DNA from: Thiotrichaceae bacterium | Lineage (GTDB): Bacteria > Pseudomonadota > Gammaproteobacteria > Thiotrichales > Thiotrichaceae | Length of the DNA: 14,892 bases | Direction of reading: 5' to 3' | Assembly (NCBI GenBank): GCA_024762625.1 | Contig: JANTHA010000018.1 | Span: 1-14,892 of the forward strand | Shown here: positions 13,909 through 14,892 of the stretch, piece by piece | Layout: each line of letters opens with the position of its first letter | Position numbering within the stretch: the first letter of the stretch is position 1 | Translations under genes and position numbers: made by a program | The notes under the pieces: model-generated | What the model was told of the DNA's origin: nothing | The model's database searches: none | The model's input: the letters and a program-made list of their open reading frames with translations, nothing else

Positions 13909-14892
13909 TTACTCCTTCGGAATAGAGAATGAAACGCGGTATTGGTGCTCGGATTTTGTTATTTTTAGATTGGCCCGGTCACCGTAGGCGAGTTGTAAAC
14001 GATTTTTTAAGTTTTCCTGTGCAATATGATTCCCCTTTTGATGCGCATTGGTTCCATCCGGCGGCACCGGGTTGGTCACAACGACATCAAGGCGGTTGCC
14101 AGCATCGTACAAACTGATGCCCAGCGTTCCACCATCCTTGCAGGGTTGAATCCCGTGGTATATGGCGTTTTCCACCAGCGGCTGCAATAGCAGCGGCGGA
14201 ATTTCCATATTAAATGGCAGCGTGTTTCTATCCATATCCCACACAATGTTAAGACGGCGCTTGCCAAGACGCAGTCCTTCCATACGCAAATAGCGCAGGG
14301 TCACATCCAGTTCCTCTCCAAGCGTGATACGGTTACGCGTATCCAGCGTGGTGCGAAAAATATCAGCCAGATCAAGCAGAGCATCTTCAGCCTTGTTCTG
14401 ATCAACCTGAATCAGCTGGGCGATTGTATTCAGGCTATTGAACAGAAAGTGTGGCCGCATACGCGATTGCAATGCATCGTATTTTGCGCCGGTATCCGCC
14501 TTTACATGCTCGGCCCGTTCGTTCTGTATATAAAAATAATGGAGCCCCATCAGACTCAGAACCATGGCGATAAAGCTGTTTCTAAGAATAAACGGCGTAT
14601 CCCAAAAATAAATCGCGCCTACTTTTTCATAACTATCGGCCATGATGGTCAGTATGGATGCGCCGATCGTAAACAGAATGACAATAGCCGTTACCGCAAT
14701 CGTTAATCTGACCACTGACAGTTTTCTCAGACGCCTCGCCAACAGACAGATCGTCAGTGTCGATGACAAAGCCACCCACTGTACAAACAATGACGTTAAG
14801 CCCAGTTTTATAAATGAATCCAGATAGGTTGATGAAGCGCTGGTCAATGAAAAAATCAGGGCCAGCACTTCCGCCACCAGCATCACGCGCAA
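13909..14892 (-). CDS. algZ: AlgZ/FimS-type membrane sensor histidine kinase, 5' end cut off
   Basis: At least 327 residues are present; the frame runs off the right edge, where a TTG at 14892-14890 is probably internal, since P. aeruginosa AlgZ has 358 residues. Four hydrophobic segments are seen (window residues about 3-20, 32-52, 62-84 and 98-121), then a HisKA-7TM/LytS-like (His_kinase, PF06580 type) domain. The phosphorylated His is H148 in SRMRPHFLFNSLNTI (143-157), and the N box is ENAIYHG (241-247). The glycine-rich G2 box normally GxGIGLxN is G287-N-H-I-A-Q-E-N294, lacking two glycines, as is typical of the AlgZ subgroup. It should signal to AlgR encoded next to it. The stop codon overlaps the algR ribosome binding site. 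Confidence 0.92.
   Translation of the reverse strand: MRVMLVAEVLALIFSLTSASSTYLDSFIKLGLTSLFVQWVALSSTLTICLLARRLRKLSVVRLTIAVTAIVILFTIGASILTIMADSYEKVGAIYFWDTPFILRNSFIAMVLSLMGLHYFYIQNERAEHVKADTGAKYDALQSRMRPHFLFNSLNTIAQLIQVDQNKAEDALLDLADIFRTTLDTRNRITLGEELDVTLRYLRMEGLRLGKRRLNIVWDMDRNTLPFNMEIPPLLLQPLVENAIYHGIQPCKDGGTLGISLYDAGNRLDVVVTNPVPPDGTNAHQKGNHIAQENLKNRLQLAYGDRANLKITKSEHQYRVSFSIPKE

Noticed and set aside
14881..14892. TTG at the right edge as the true start of algZ
   Set aside because: The protein would be about 30 residues shorter than known AlgZ and the TTG is the last codon in the window, so truncation is more likely.
1..14892. Phage defence, biosynthetic or mobile system
   Set aside because: Every recognisable gene is a housekeeping or stress gene; no nuclease, transposase, integrase, toxin-antitoxin pair or assembly-line enzyme was seen.

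Overview
The window looks like ordinary chromosome of a non-enteric gammaproteobacterium. The evidence is the protein families (PrkA/YeaH/SpoVR stress module, YpfJ, TolC, HemC-HemD-HemX-HemY, AlgZ/AlgR) and the gene order: a hem operon beside algZR is also seen in pseudomonads and relatives. I cannot name the order or genus. No tRNA, rRNA, CRISPR array, insertion sequence or prophage gene was found.

Layout. 1-3280 (+): 3' end of prkA, then yeaH and spoVR, a tightly packed operon whose yeaH/spoVR stop and start overlap (ATGA). 3389-3841 (+): a small stand-alone CZB-type (chemoreceptor zinc-binding) protein. 3851-4717 (-): ypfJ, a membrane-anchored zinc metallopeptidase, convergent with the CZB gene. 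4843-5244 (-): an AT-rich gene I do not recognise. 5245-5618: a 374-bp AT-rich intergenic stretch with an inverted repeat, four 11-bp tandem repeats and a pcm promoter. 5619-6329 (+): a divergent Pcm-family methyltransferase. 6420-7928 (+): tolC, with a perfect 8+8 bp palindrome near its inferred transcription start. 8022-12327 (-): hemC-hemD-hemX-hemY. 12553-13095 (+): an exported thioredoxin-fold protein, divergent from hemC. 13160-14892 (-): algR and the 3' part of algZ, separated from the thioredoxin gene by a strong hairpin that should terminate both sides.

How the genes work together. PrkA kinase, the VWA-like YeaH and SpoVR form a widely conserved starvation/stress set. HemC and HemD carry out consecutive steps of tetrapyrrole synthesis (porphobilinogen to hydroxymethylbilane to uroporphyrinogen III); HemX and HemY are the membrane proteins that usually accompany them. 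AlgZ/AlgR is a two-component pair of an atypical membrane histidine kinase and a LytTR response regulator. TolC is the outer-membrane channel for efflux and type I secretion.

The most unusual signal is not a gene. Short tandem repeats sit at gene boundaries: 11-bp units upstream of pcm, across the hemC stop up to the hemD start, and across the thioredoxin start codon; 9-bp units at the tolC 3' end; 18-bp units in the hemX tail. Two of the 11-bp arrays share the unit pattern G-N5-TAAT-N. Because 11 is not a multiple of 3, they place TAA in all three frames. I did not find a convincing new multi-gene system.
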